DNA from: Chlorokybus atmophyticus
Taxonomy: Eukaryota > Streptophyta > Chlorokybophyceae > Chlorokybales > Chlorokybaceae
Assembly: GCA_009103225.1 (NCBI GenBank)
Contig: RHPI01000777.1
Span: 99,159-163,158 of the forward strand
Length of the DNA: 64,000 nucleotides
Direction of reading: 5' to 3'
Positions 12,128 to 24,742 of this stretch are shown here, one piece after another; within the stretch, counting starts at the first letter, position 1; the number at the start of each line of letters is the position of its first letter. Both the position numbers and the translations under genes were made by a program. Below the pieces are notes generated by a model that saw nothing but the letters and a program-made list of their open reading frames with translations, did not search any database and had not been told where the DNA came from.

Positions 12128-14341
12128 TCATTGCATGGCTCCTCTTCGCACCCAACGCAGAGCCCTGAGGACATTGATCTGTCCCCCACTCTTGACGCAT
12201 CCGGCGAGTGTGGGTGTCACGTCCACCGTGCGCAGGAGGATGGACTTGACGCCCTTGGGGGTGAGTGATTGTGGTTGCGTTGCGGTAATGTTGTTGTTGT
12301 TGTTAATGATGAGTTGTCGTGCCCTGGCGGCAGCAACAGCCTCCTGCCTACATATCTGAAGAGCGAACATCAACGCCGCCGCGCCCGACACTTGAGGCAC
12401 CGCCATTGAAGTCCCGCTGTTCAACTGTACACACAAAAGGAGAGCGATTGTCAGTATGTGTGTGGTGTGAGAGTAGAAGGTTGTGTCGGGTGTTGTGTGC
12501 GTGTGACACTTACAGCTGTTGTCCCGCCAGGCCACAGGCTGAGAATCATCTCACCAGGCGCAAACACATCAACCGTCCGCAGCCCTGAGTGTAAGCGACT
12601 AGTAAGTACGCCTGCTGCACTCCGACACAACACTAACACCAACACAACCACCAACAACATCTGGTCCCCACCGCAGTTCGTGTACGCCGATTTGCTATAC
12701 TGCATCCCGTTGCTCGCCACGCTTATCACGTTCGTCAGGTCGTTGTACCCGGACGGGTAGTGTCCCGGCGCCGCGTCGTTGTCGGACGCGCCGTTGCCGG
12801 CAGAACACACCGCCAACGCGCCTGAGGCGCCCGCGGCAGCGAGGGCGGCGCGGAGGGAAAAGGAGGGGACGGTAGTGCCCCAGGAGTTGGAAATGACCTG
12901 TGTGGGTGGGTGGGTGGGTGAGTGTGNNNNNNNNNNNNNNNNNNNNNNNNNNNNNNNNNNNNNNNNNNNNNNNNNNNNNNNNNNNNNNNNNNNNNNNNNN
13001 NNNNNNNNNNNNNNNNNNNNNNNNNNNNNNNNNGGGGGGGAGGGGGGGGTTCAACTACTGATGATGGAGTTGTCCCTTTGTACCCACCTTGGCGCCCATG
13101 GCAGTGGCGTAGCCGATGGCCCGGACGGCGTCGAACACGTATCCGTCACCCTTGGCGTCCATGAACTTGAGACACATGGCGCGCGCCGACCATGCCACGC
13201 CGGTGGTGTACACTCCATTGTTGCCCACCGCAGCTGTTGATGCAGTCACTTAGCCATAATCAGCATGCATGCGTACGCATCTGTCTCACGCTCTGTCTCA
13301 CGCACACACACATGTGCACACGCACACACACTCTCTCGTCCACTTACCAGCGATGCCGGCAACGTGGGTGCCGTGGCCATGGTCGTCCATCACCTCTCCC
13401 GACTCCGTCACAAAGTTGTACCCATACACGTCGTCCACGAAGCCGTTGTTGTCGTCGTCCACGCCGTTGCCGGGGATCTCACCCGGGTTGCGCCACATGT
13501 TGGCGGCCAAGTCTGGATGGCTGTAGTCACACCCGGTGTCTGCAAATGTGATGCAAAGCGTGTTAGAGTTGAAGTGAGTAGATGTGTGGTGGGCGTGACA
13601 CAGCATGAATACATACCCACGAAAGCGATGACGGCTTTGCTTGCATTCGTCATGATGCTCCAAGCCCTTGGCAACTGCACAATCAAACAACATTGTTTCA
13701 GCTGATGACGCTGCAAACACGTCCACATGTACAAACGAATAGAGATACACAACCACACGTACACAGTCACGAACGCGCACGGTCACACACTCACTCACTG
13801 GCACGTATGCACGCACGCACACACATGCACACACCTTGCATGCATTCTCTCACATACGCGCATGCACACACACTCTACCTGCATCGCTGTGAGTGCCCAC
13901 TGCTGCGCCGCCATCGGGTCCCGCGAGTACACTCTGGCTTCAGCAGCATTCAAGGAGGCGTTCGTCGGCACTGATGATGGTGCGGGTGCTGGTGTTGATG
14001 TTGGGGATGTGTCTACTCGCACGCGGCAATGTGGCTCGCAGAAGCGCACGCCCTTAGCCTGGTAACGTAAGTGTATGTGTACGGTTGGAAGTGAAAATGA
14101 TCGGTCTAACACGCTCACTTCGACGTGTTGGTTAGCTTCCTACTTAGGACGAGGGGCAATGATCAATGAACAACTCATCATGCTTCTTGCAAACTGTCGC
14201 ACCTGTTGCATTGTGGCGCGTGCTGAGGTGGCGAGCAGACCCACTGAAGCAGACAGCAGGCGGGGAGTGGCGAGCTTGAAGCGCGCGACGCCACTCACGC
14301 CACACCTGGCGCATGAGGGACGTCTCAGTGTGTGTATGTGC

Positions 14342-14404
<63 letters not shown>

Positions 14405-14690
14405 TTTCAACAAGCAAGTGTTGAGCTTCTGTCAGCCTTCGTGCGAGTCCACCCACCCACCCACATACACTCGCTCACCTTGCCATGACACGCAGTCCGG
14501 CCACACTGACATGTGCGTCCTTGTAATCACTCCCCAGCTGGCACAGGAACTCGTCCGGTAAGCAGTCGTCTTGCAGTCGCCAGCGTCCCGTGCCTCCATC
14601 ACCGCCCACATTCCCTACCAGAGCCGCCGCCGCAGCATTGGCCAGCAACGACACCACCACCAGCAGGCACAGCTGCTTGGCAGCCGCCAT
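12128..14690 (-). CDS. Secreted subtilisin-like serine protease (S8 family)
   Basis: Nine minus-strand exons join in phase: 14690-14479, 14305-14203, 14058-13879, 13674-13617, 13539-13348, 13233-13088, 12897-12672, 12584-12514, 12424-12128. They give 494 residues. The start MAAAKQLCLLVVVSLLANA is a typical signal peptide, so the enzyme should enter the secretory pathway. Residues about 75-135 (GVRFCEPHCRVRV) resemble an I9-type inhibitory propeptide. All catalytic parts are visible: Asp185 in DTGCDYSHPDL, His243 in DDHGHGTHVAG, the oxyanion Asn301 in ISNSWGT and Ser402 in NSGTSMAVPQVSG. The N gap (12927-13033) lies inside an intron, and the flanking exons join as AMGAK/VISNSWG, so no coding sequence seems lost. 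There is no protease-associated insert or C-terminal extension, which makes it shorter than land-plant subtilases (about 750) and closer to bacterial and algal types. Exon 2 is the least certain. Confidence 0.88.
12927..13033. other. Assembly gap (N run)
   Basis: Run of undetermined bases inside intron 6 of the subtilase gene, next to G-rich simple sequence that probably stopped assembly. Confidence 0.99.
14347..14400. repeat. (GA)n microsatellite in subtilase intron 1
   Basis: About 27 GA units. On the transcribed (minus) strand this is a long CT run shortly before the exon 2 acceptor, so it may serve as an extended pyrimidine tract. Confidence 0.95.
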
Positions 14691-15491
14691 GACTAGGCTG
14701 AGTCGCTCGCTGGCCTGGTCTGGTCTGGACTGGCCTGTTGTGGTGTGATAAGTAGTTGGCGCTGTCACCCAGAGTAGTTGGGTGGGCTTGCGTTGGCCTG
14801 GCTGCTTTTGGCCTGGTCTTGGTTCAGGCTGCTGCGGCGGCCCAAGTATAGAGCCCGCACAGCCGAGCTGAGAGCATACACAGAGGAGCAGTATCCACTT
14901 TCAGGTTCTGGTCACGAGCCTGCTGCCTCGGAAGGGAAGCAGGGTAATACATAAAGGGAAGATACACATATCAGATATCCAGTCGTCAAGATTCCTCAAC
15001 GGAAGCTGTGCGTTGCGGAACTTCCCGGTAGGGACACGTGGCGCGCACACCATGTGACGATTCTGGCGTGTTGTGCCACCGTACCCTACGTTTGGCGCCA
15101 AAAGCGGACAATTGTACAACAGTACGGTTAATTACGGTAGCCTTCGAAATCGACGACACTGGCTTTATCGCGCCCTGCCAACACAAGACGCACAGGCCGC
15201 ACAAGGCGCACAAGATAGAGAAGCCTTTTTCTCCCGCGCTAAAGCAAAATCTTCAATTTGAGATTAAATTTAGGGCTGGCTGAAAATTGCATGTGTTTGT
15301 GGGCGGGGAGGAGGTGGGTGTCATCGGCGGCGGCGACTGCGCTGCGGAGGTTGGCTTTGTCTCTTTGCCTGGGAGCATAGAGAGGAGGCGTTGCAGAAAC
15401 AGAAAGTGGACGAAAATGGGTGCTGTCAGGTAGGATCGCCTGCCAGGCCAAGGACTTGCTTGGTTGGTGTAGCATACATACTGCCGTAGAG
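14691..15491. promoter_or_regulatory. Divergent promoter region, subtilase (-) and MSH6 (+)
   Basis: The two start codons are 801 bases apart and point away from each other, so this stretch must contain both promoters and 5' leaders. No coding frame of note. I could not assign a TATA box or known motif. Confidence 0.5.
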
Positions 15492-18400
15492 ATGGCAGGC
15501 AGGGGTAAGGTCAAGGGCAAGGCGCCGCCTCCGCCTCCGCCTTCTTTGAGCTCGCAGCGAAGCATCAACTCGTTCTTTGTCCCGAAGTTGCACCGGGCGA
15601 AGCCCTTTTTTGAAGGTGGGCTGCTGTAACTGCTGGCCGGGTTGACTCTCAGGCCTGCCATATGTGTATGCATGCAACATGCAGCGCGTGTAGTCCGTAA
15701 AACATCAGTTTCCACTGTCGCTCTACAGCTGTCCTGACATCATGTGGCCAGCAAGCACAGCTTGTTAGTAATGCCAAGTCCCACCTCGTTGTATCAAGTG
15801 TTCAGTGTTGCCCTGGTGCAGCACCGAAAACTTGAGTTCTCTCTGCACATAATCACCGCTCGTTGTAAGTAATAACGCGGTGCTTTTGATTTCGTGAATA
15901 GCTGCAGAAGCTTGCAGCTGCAGTGCCAGTTAAAGCGGCTTGGTGATAACACTACACAGTTATAACAAAAATGGCCAACCAGCAGTGGTACTGGCATTGC
16001 TAATCATGGCCCTGTGCGTGTGTTCTTGTCTGCATGTGTGCGACTTGTATGGTTGCGCGCATGCTGAAGAGGTTGCACCGTCAAAACAGTCTTCTTTAGT
16101 GCTAATGTTATGGCAGTTTCATGGCCTTGGTGTGCATGCGTGACTTGTATGGTTGCGCACATGCTGAAGTGGTTCACTTCCATTGTCAGAGCAACCCTCT
16201 CAAGAATTGAAAAACACTCCCTCTCCATCCGACGTGACATGCACTTCCATAGGCGGTAAAAGGCATAACACCAAACCTACTGCAGATGGCGAAGCTACGC
16301 CTTCGCCACCTGCACGCAAGCGCAGCACGCCTTCTCCAGTCAAAAATCTCGCAAAGGACCTGTCGCCATTAAACACCGCTGCACCATCTGAGGCTGTTGA
16401 TGGCAAGGATGCTGTTGGACGCCGCTTGAAGGTACACATGCTTTTGAACAAGTCGAGAAGTAGCTGTATTGTTTGAGCAAGCGTTTGTGCCAGCTACTGC
16501 ATTTGCATCAGCTGTTTTTTAGAATGGAATGTGCTCGTCGTGTGAAGGTTTTCTGGCCTGAGGAGAAGCAGTGGTTTACTGGCCGAGTGGCTGCCTTCAG
16601 CCCTGTTACAAAGAAGCACAAGGCACGTCTGCCCTCTCTTTGACTTGTCCTTGATGTCCTTCAACGCCTGGCTGACGTTACAGTCTGTGGCTGAGCAGGT
16701 TGTGTATGATGACGGTGATGAAGAAAAGATACTCTTACGAAACGAACGCTTCTCCTGGGTTGATGCTGCAGTTGTTGCCACGCCAACAAAACAGCGGGTC
16801 AGCAGTGGTGAACAGCAGAAGACTCGGAAGCGAGTTCTGTCAGACTGGTCTGATAATGAAGAACAGGGCCCTGAAGCTACTGGGAAGTTCACGCAAGGTA
16901 AGACAGTTATTACCTGGTCACATGTCGCTGAACATGAAGGGTGCTGGAATTTGTGGCAAAGTCGTTGCAGCTAAATACAGATTGTGCTTGCATACATTGT
17001 CACTCGAATGCCTAATGTGACTGCAGTGACCAACGTGTTTTCTGATGGTGGCAGGTGTTATTCATAACTTGTCTCCTAAGCAAGATGCTGGGCCAAGGAG
17101 GAAGCTGGTGAAGAAGTCAAGGGCGGAAGCGCTCAGCGAGGATGCACCCAAGCGCAAAAGGCAGAGAAGCAGCAGCCCTGCACAAGAGACAGTGCCTGCT
17201 GAAAACACACCTGCTGTAAGGATGGCAGCTGCTGCGACATTGGCTGAACCCGACAGGGTGAATGCTAGCAACTTACATGACATGGCGACCAATGCTGAGC
17301 GCTTTGCTGAACGTGAAGCACAGTATCTACCTTTTCTCAAGTAGGTGTCCAAGCTGGCGTGTAATTCCGCACCTGTTCAATCCTGATGGAACTTGTGTTG
17401 TCACACGCAGAGAACGGCTAGATGCACGGCGACGACGGCCAGACGATCCTGACTTTGATATCAACACACTCTATGTTCCACAAAGCTTTCTTGACAAGCT
17501 CACAGGCGGGCAACGTCAATGGTGCGTTGTACGCGTCACACAGAGACTCAGCTTTGTGACACAAGTGTGTCATCCGACAAGACATACACATTGACACTAG
17601 TCGTGCGTGTATGCCAGGTGGGACTTCAAGCGCAAACATGCCGACCACGTCCTCTTGTTTAAGATGGGGAAGTTCTATGAAATGTTCGAGATGGACGCTC
17701 ATGTAGGAACCTCTGAGCTGGGCCTTGAGTACATGAAAGGAAACCAGGTGCGTGAGTTGCCAGTCTCATCTTGCTTTAGCTGAAGCTGAAGCTCACAAGT
17801 AATTAGCCAACCTGTTTGTGTCATGTTGTTGTTCAGCCTCACTGCGGCTTCCCAGAAAAGCGTTATGCGGAAAACGCTGAGCGCTTGGTACGCAAGGGCT
17901 ATCGCGTGCTGCTTGTCGAGCAGGTGGAGACTCCAGAGATGCTCGCGCAGCGCAAGAGTGCCGGCAGCAAGGACAAGGTCAGTTGCCGGTTGCATGACGA
18001 TGTGAGATGGCAGGTAGTAGTGCTGACTGCATTGCTGCATACACAAAGGTGGTGCGGCGTGAGGTTTGCGCGAAGCTGACACGCGGCACGCTCGTTGACA
18101 GCGAGATGTTGCAGTCCAATCCCGACCCTTCGTACCTGCTTTCTATTACCGAGGCACCAGTTAGAGAGGATGCGCAGGACATGGAAGCCGTGGACATTGG
18201 TGTCTGTTTTGTAGACACCGCTGCCAGCCGTTTTATGCTTGGGCAGGTGGAAAATTCAGCCCAAGCACAAGTTTCAACAAGTTGCTGTTTGTATGGTTCT
18301 CATCTTTGCGCGTGTGCAGTTTCGCGATGACGCGGCCCGGGGGCGCCTGCAAAGTCTGCTAGCAGAGTTTCGCCCAGTGGAAGTTGTCAAACAGAAAGGT

Positions 18401-21400
18401 AGCCTACTCATGTGTTGCATGTCGGACGCTGTGCAGCATGGTGCTGCTTGCTATGGCACAGCTTACCAACATTTTGTCATGTAGGTCAACTTTCCCATGC
18501 TACTGTCAGCACGTTGAGAAATCATTTGCGACAACCTTTGATCAACGAGTTGTCCGACTCGATAGCTTGGCAATGCGAATCCATACTCCATCGCTTGAAC
18601 AAGTACTTTGCTGAAGAGCAACCTGCTGCTGTCAACTACCTCGTTGAAGCAAGTAAGCTGTGGACATGCAAGCAGTGCGCTGCACATGCCAATTGGGTGT
18701 TTGCACAGCGTCTGCGTAGTTACTGTGCCCTATGATGCTGGCCACCACAGACACTGCAAGCTTGCAATGTCGTCCATACTACACGAACACACAACTGCAA
18801 TAGTGCTTGTGACATGCACGATCTTGGCAGCTGATGTCTGCGACATGCAGAACATGATGGGAAGCTTGCATTGTCTGCATTTGGAGGCTGCATTGAGTAT
18901 CTGAAGGGCGCTCTGTTGGACACGGAAATCCTCGCAGCGAAGCGCATTCAACTGTTGTCGGAATTTCTGCCTGATGAGATCCGCCAAAGCAACCCTGCAG
19001 GCACTGTGCTGGATGACTTGACTGAGCGCTGTTTAGAGTTAGACAGTGCTGCTCTTGAGAATCTAGAGGTAAGCGCAGCTGTTTTGCAATCCTTTCATTT
19101 GCTTGACACAAGTTCATATGGCCACGATGTCATTGCTGCGTGTCACATTGATTGATGTGGCCTTTGAGCGACGACACTTGTTGCACAGATACTGGAAAAC
19201 AGCTATAATGCCGGCACAAAGGGCACGCTGCTGTCCACTTTGGATCGCACAGTGACTGCAGCGGGGCGACGGCTGCTGCGCCGTTGGATTTGCCGACCAT
19301 TGTATCATGTTGACGGCATCATAGCAAGGCAGGATGCCATTGCTGGTAAGTGTCTGCAACTGAAGTCATGCAGCATGCTTTGGTGTGCAATGGTACGGCA
19401 TTTGCCAAACTTGCCACTGCACAGGTCTGAAAGGGCCTGCTGCTGAAGCCTTGTCGGGATCCCGCGCAATACTTTCATCCATCCCAGGTATTCAACTTTG
19501 CTACTCTTGAGTGTTGTCTTCTGTGTTCTCTTCTAAGCGGCCACAATCATGTGTAGTAATAGTGTCAACCATGCTGCCAATGCCGCATAATCAGTTGTTG
19601 AAATTGTTTTTGCGTTTTTAACCTGTATTGGTGACGCACTGATATAACGCACTACTAATTCCTTGTTGATTTGTCCAGACCTGGAGAGGTTATTGGCACG
19701 GCTCCAGGCAGCTTTTGGGAACACAGGGCGATCAGCCTCCCATGTTGTACTGTATGAGGACGCAACGAAGAAGAGAGTTCGAGAGTTTGTTGCAATCTTG
19801 AGAGGCTGCAGATCACTACTCACAGGTACAGCACTGAGTCTAGATGATTGATGTATGCTTCCAGACTGACGCAGGGATAATATGTGTAACGGTCGGCGCA
19901 GTGATCGCACACTTGCCAACATTTGCTGTGTCTGCAGTGCTGTCAACATTCGCTCCTGCCTTGGAAGACATAGCATCGGAGTACTTGCTCTCGCTTGTGA
20001 CACCAGGCAAGCGCTTTGACGACCTTCGCCCTGTGATTGAGCAGTTTGAGGCGGCATTCGACTGGACAGATGCTGAAAGCGAAGGTACCGGATTGGGGCG
20101 TTGAGTTGGACTGTTGCTGCTGCTGTACTTTATGCTGCCAACCATGCCGTACGCATTATGGCGTTGTGGTTTGACTTATGCTTATGTTTACAACAGGTCG
20201 CATCACTGCACGCGCTGGTGTGGACACTGCACTTGATGAAGCAGAAGATGCAGTTCAGAGTATAGAGTCCGAGCTGGAGACTTACCTAAAGCAGCAGCGC
20301 AAGGTATCACAAGTGTTTGGCTTTTCCCACGTGTTCCGTCATAGCCACCTTTACGCCTACTGTACTGCTAATCATGGAGTGTCATGAGCTGCATGCATGA
20401 CTGCATTGCATGGGTACCACACATTCATCTCTGTCTATAGCTGTCTATAGCTGAGACTCCTGTTGTGGCAGGCGCTTCGCAGTGAGGTTACATACCAAAC
20501 AGTAGGCAAGGACATTTATCTCCTTGAAGTACCAGATAAGGTAGGCTGGCATTGTTGGGATGCAAGGCCTGCAGTGGCACTTGTGCTGCACGCAAATGCA
20601 CTAGCTGCACATGTCCGCCTCCCACATCAAGCTGTTGTATGTCTGCAGGTTAAGGTTCCAGCCAATTTTGAGCTGCGATCGCATAAGAAGGGCTATAGGA
20701 GATTTTATACGCCTGAGCTCATAGAACTTGTTGCTGAGTTCACGCAAGCTCAGGTTGGTTTCTCTTGTTTATTGATTGATTCGCAGCTGTTTGCAAGGAG
20801 GTTAATTGCTGATGTTGACTGTAAGACGTTTTGACTCATACACCGACATGTGCACAGGAGCAACGGGAGGCAGCTTTGAAAGGCATTTACCAGGCATTGG
20901 TTGTGAAGTTCTGCAGGTGAGTTGTGCACATGTGATTCATCTTTCCCATGCAGCCCAAGAGCGCGCGGATAACTTGATGCACTGTGACAGCCATTCTGCG
21001 AGTTGGACGCGGCTCGTGCAATCAATGGCCGAGTTGGACTGCCTTGGCAGCTTGGCCCAAGCATCAGCCTTGGCGGACGGCCCGATGTGCCGCCCAATCT
21101 TTCTTCCTCCACCGAATGACGAGTCCAACACAGGGAGCTACCACGTGAAGGACCTGAGGCACCCATGCGCTGCGGCGCTGGCTGTCGGCTGCTCGTACGT
21201 ACCCAATGATACCAGCCTCGCCGCCAACGGACAGGCTCCGTTGATACTTCTGACTGGACCCAACATGGGCGGTATGGTTACACCTCATGCACAACTTGCA
21301 GCAGCAACATTATCATTGGTCCATCCTCTGTCTTACTCTTACTGAAGCCACAAGCTGCGTGTGGCAGGCAAGTCGACACTGCTGAGACAAGTCTGCCTCG

Positions 21401-22529
21401 CTGTCATCCTCGCGCAGGTTGGTTGCCTGATAGGGCTACACTGCACAATAACAAGAAAGTGTGGTGTGCCGCGAGCACTGACTGTGGTCTGTGTGGCAGA
21501 TTGGTGCTGACGTCCCGGCCACTTCCTTTGAGCTCACGCCCGTGGATCGGATGTTTGTGCGCATGGGTGCAAGGTGTGCGCAGTTTGATCCGAGTCTTGT
21601 TGCCGGGGCTTGACCTTGTGGCAAGTTGTACTTGTTAAACCTCATCTCACTGCATGCGTTGCCTGCAGGGATGCGATAATGTCTGGACAGAGCACGTTCA
21701 TGGTTGAGTTGATGGAGACAGCGGCAGTCTTGAAGAATGCAACAAGGCAGTCGCTGGTGGCTCTGGACGAGCTTGGTCGAGGGACAGCCACTTCTGATGG
21801 ATTTGCCATTGCGTAAGCATACCTGGCGTGTACAAGACTTGTTATGGAGCATATCTCATCCATCTGTGTGCAGGTATGCTGTGCTGGACCATCTGGTGCA
21901 ACAAGTTGGATGTCGCGGGTTGTTCTCCACGCATTATCATCGCCTGGCGGACGAGTACCAGTCAAGCCCCAAGGTGAGGGCAATTTGTGTGTGTGCGCGG
22001 GCTTGTGCACGCATGCGCGTGTGTGTGTGTCAGTGCTGTGTTGCATCAGTACTGACCATGCGTCTGTTGTTGGTGCCAGGTTGCGTTGTACCACATGGGT
22101 TGCGCCGTTGCGAGTTCCCCCACCCCCGACAAACAAGACGTCACCTTCTTGTACAAACTAACGCGTGGCGTCTGCCCCAAGAGCTACGGCACCAATGTCG
22201 CCTTGCTTGCAGGTACGACACACACATGCATGCCCTCCACCGAGGGACAGCAAGTCAAATCTTCCTCATGCACCTTTGCTGATCACCTGCTCCTGTCATC
22301 ATTCACAGGCATGCCGGAGAGCGTTGTGACGCGTGCAGCTGCCAAAGCTGCGCAGTTGGAAATTGAAAGGCCAGATTGGGCCCTTCCAAGCAGCACGAGC
22401 GCCGATGCTGCGACGATGATAACAACAGAAGAGTCTGAGCTGGTGCAGGCCGTGTGCAAGCTGTCTGGTGATGACAGCGGAGATGTACAACACGTTTGGG
22501 ACACAGCTCGCAAGCTCGTCACGACATAA
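15492..22529 (+). CDS. MSH6: MSH6, DNA mismatch repair MutS homologue
   Basis: MSH6 pairs with MSH2 as MutSalpha and recognises base mismatches and small loops in the nucleus. I could join 27 exons in phase to 1275 residues (plant MSH6 is about 1320). Landmarks: a PCNA-binding box QRSINSFF at residues 22-29; a Tudor domain about 115-165 ([18 protein letters not shown], then VVYDDGDEE), as in plant MSH6; the mismatch-binding Phe364-x-Glu366 in GKFYEMFE; Walker A GPNMGGKST (Lys1037); the motif MSGQSTF; Walker [14 protein letters not shown] (Asp1110-Glu1111); and FSTHYHRL. Exon starts: 15492, 16190, 16548, 16699, 17055, 17411, 17618, 17837, 18049, 18320, 18485, 18851, 19189, 19425, 19679, 19938, 20197, 20472, 20649, 20858, 20991, 21368, 21500, 21669, 21874, 22080, 22309. 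Intron 3 (16623-16698) seems to use a GC donor. The first ATG of the PCNA-box exon was taken as the start. The gene appears intact. Confidence 0.95.
16039..16176. repeat. Short direct repeat in MSH6 intron 1
   Basis: Two near-identical copies of about 36 bases (16039-16075 and 16140-16176), sharing ACTTGTATGGTTGCGC and ATGCTGAAG, separated by about 65 bases. Non-coding. Confidence 0.8.
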
Positions 22530-22825
22530 GCACACGTCACGCAATTGTTGCTATGTAGGAACAACTGCTCTGTACATGAACATGCTGTCATGCACATTCA
22601 GTGGTAAGTCGGCCAGTTAGCCCCAATTGGCTGCTACTGGCCTGTTGTCTACACAGTGTGTGCGTTGTTGGGGTGTTGCAAATGGATACTTCATCATTTA
22701 CAGACAAAGGACCTAGCGCTTGACTGCTGCAGTAACAATTAGCCTATTGAATGACAACAAGCAACAATAATAATTAACAATATGTATTTCAACAAGTTTC
22801 GGACTGGGAGAAGAGGCAATATTCT
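22530..22825. other. Convergent spacer MSH6 / flippase
   Basis: Only 296 bases separate the two stop codons, so the 3' untranslated regions probably abut or overlap. AT-richer than its surroundings, with AATAATAATTAACAATA near 22767. Confidence 0.6.
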
Positions 22826-24699
22826 CTACCACGTGCTTGAGCGCTGCGGCACAGTACGCCCTATCTGTTCTGCATCTGCCGGCCCATCATAAAAATGCGT
22901 TTGCACCTGCCACACCACAGAACAAGGTACCCACATGAGCCTCGTGCATGCGTGCGCGCGCGCGCGTGCACACACACACAGGCGCATGCACACCCAGCCA
23001 CGCGCGCGCAAGTGCTTGCGTGTGCGTGTGTGCGTGCGTGCGCATGTGCGTGTACACACATGCGCACTCGCATATTTGCATGCCGTGTGTGCAATGTCCA
23101 CATGCTGTATGCATCTTTGACAGCCAGCATAGAGCAAGTGAGCTCGCTCACCTCAACGCTACTCCTTCGTCTCTCTCCACCATGGAACCTCTTCAGGTAC
23201 TCCACCTGCAGGGCGTCCGCGTCGGTCGACAGCTGCCGCCACGTGACCACCGCGTTGGTGGCTGCTGCTGCTGAGGACTTGCGGTGCGGCTCCATCTATC
23301 ATGCATATATCATGCATTACACAAGGTAAACAGTAAGGTTTGACATACTTCAGAAGTGTGACATGAGAAACACAGAGTGTGTGTGTGTGTCACACGCACC
23401 AAGTTTCTGGTGTGCTGCATGTTCAAAGGTGGGACGCGCGTGAGCGAGGTCTGCTGCTGCCACTTCTGGTCTTGCACCCCGAACTCAACCAGATGCGTCA
23501 ATGAGCCTGAAGCAACAACATAAGTGGTGCGTTGAACAATCTCACGTGTAGATCTGCCAGTGCACGCACCCACATTCACCCACACACAGCCATAGACAGA
23601 CACCACACCTAAAGACACTTTGATGCCATTCTTCCAGCCATGCTCCATCTCCTGCAACACATACACACACAAACTTTCTTTTCAGACCCGCATCACCTCT
23701 GAATGATAACCCTGCCTGCAGCAAATGTCCTCATTAGCCCAAACCCAACTTGACCTCCAAGCTCACCCTGAAGATATCGTTGGGTTGCGGCGCAAAGTGA
23801 GTCCACGCGGCCTCGATGGCCAAGTCCATGAGGACAGCTACAACGGACACAAGCAGGAGACACAGCCAAAAGGAGCCTTGCGCATAAAGCTGTGGTGGAG
23901 CAAAGAGGAAGGCAAGGCTTAGACAACACATCGTATTGCACAACACAATACAATAATTGTCAAAACATACACACATACACGCACGCACGCACACATCCTT
24001 CTCCCTCACCTGTTCTGCCAGGAGCGACATGTCCGCGAATATCCCCGCCATGCCCCATATGGCCGAGCAGATGATGAGGAAGATGAGCCAGGCGCCCATC
24101 GACCAACCGAACAGAGACGTCAGGTTCGACCAGGCCCAGAAACGGGTCCGCACCGCGAGCCTCAAGTTCTGCATGTGTGACAAATAGTACAAGCATGAGA
24201 AAGAATAACAACAAGAAGAAGAAGAAGAAGAAGAAGAAGAACAACAACAACTACAACAACAACAACACAGATACAACAACGATGGCACAGATACAACTAC
24301 AACAACTACAACAACAACAACAACAACAACAGTTACAACAACAACAGCAACAATATCATTAAGACAACACCAAACCCACCACAATAATGTTGTTGTTGTT
24401 TTTGGTATTGTTGTTGTTGTTGTGGTGGCGGTGGTCATTGTTGTTGTTGTTGTTGTTGTTCTTCACCGACCCCAAACAACACACCACCCCCAACTCACCA
24501 CGACGAACACGACGCACGTGTACGCCGCGGCCCCCACGGCGTACAGCCCCATCTCCTGTCCCCCCCGCGCGTCCCCGTTGGACGCGATCGCGAGCAGGGA
24601 CGCGAAGAAGCAGAGGAGGGAGTGCCAGAGACCGGAACCGAACCAGGCGAGGGCCGAGAGGAAGAAGCGACGGCGCTTGTCGAGCTGGAGGGGAGAAGG

Positions 24700-24742
<43 letters not shown>

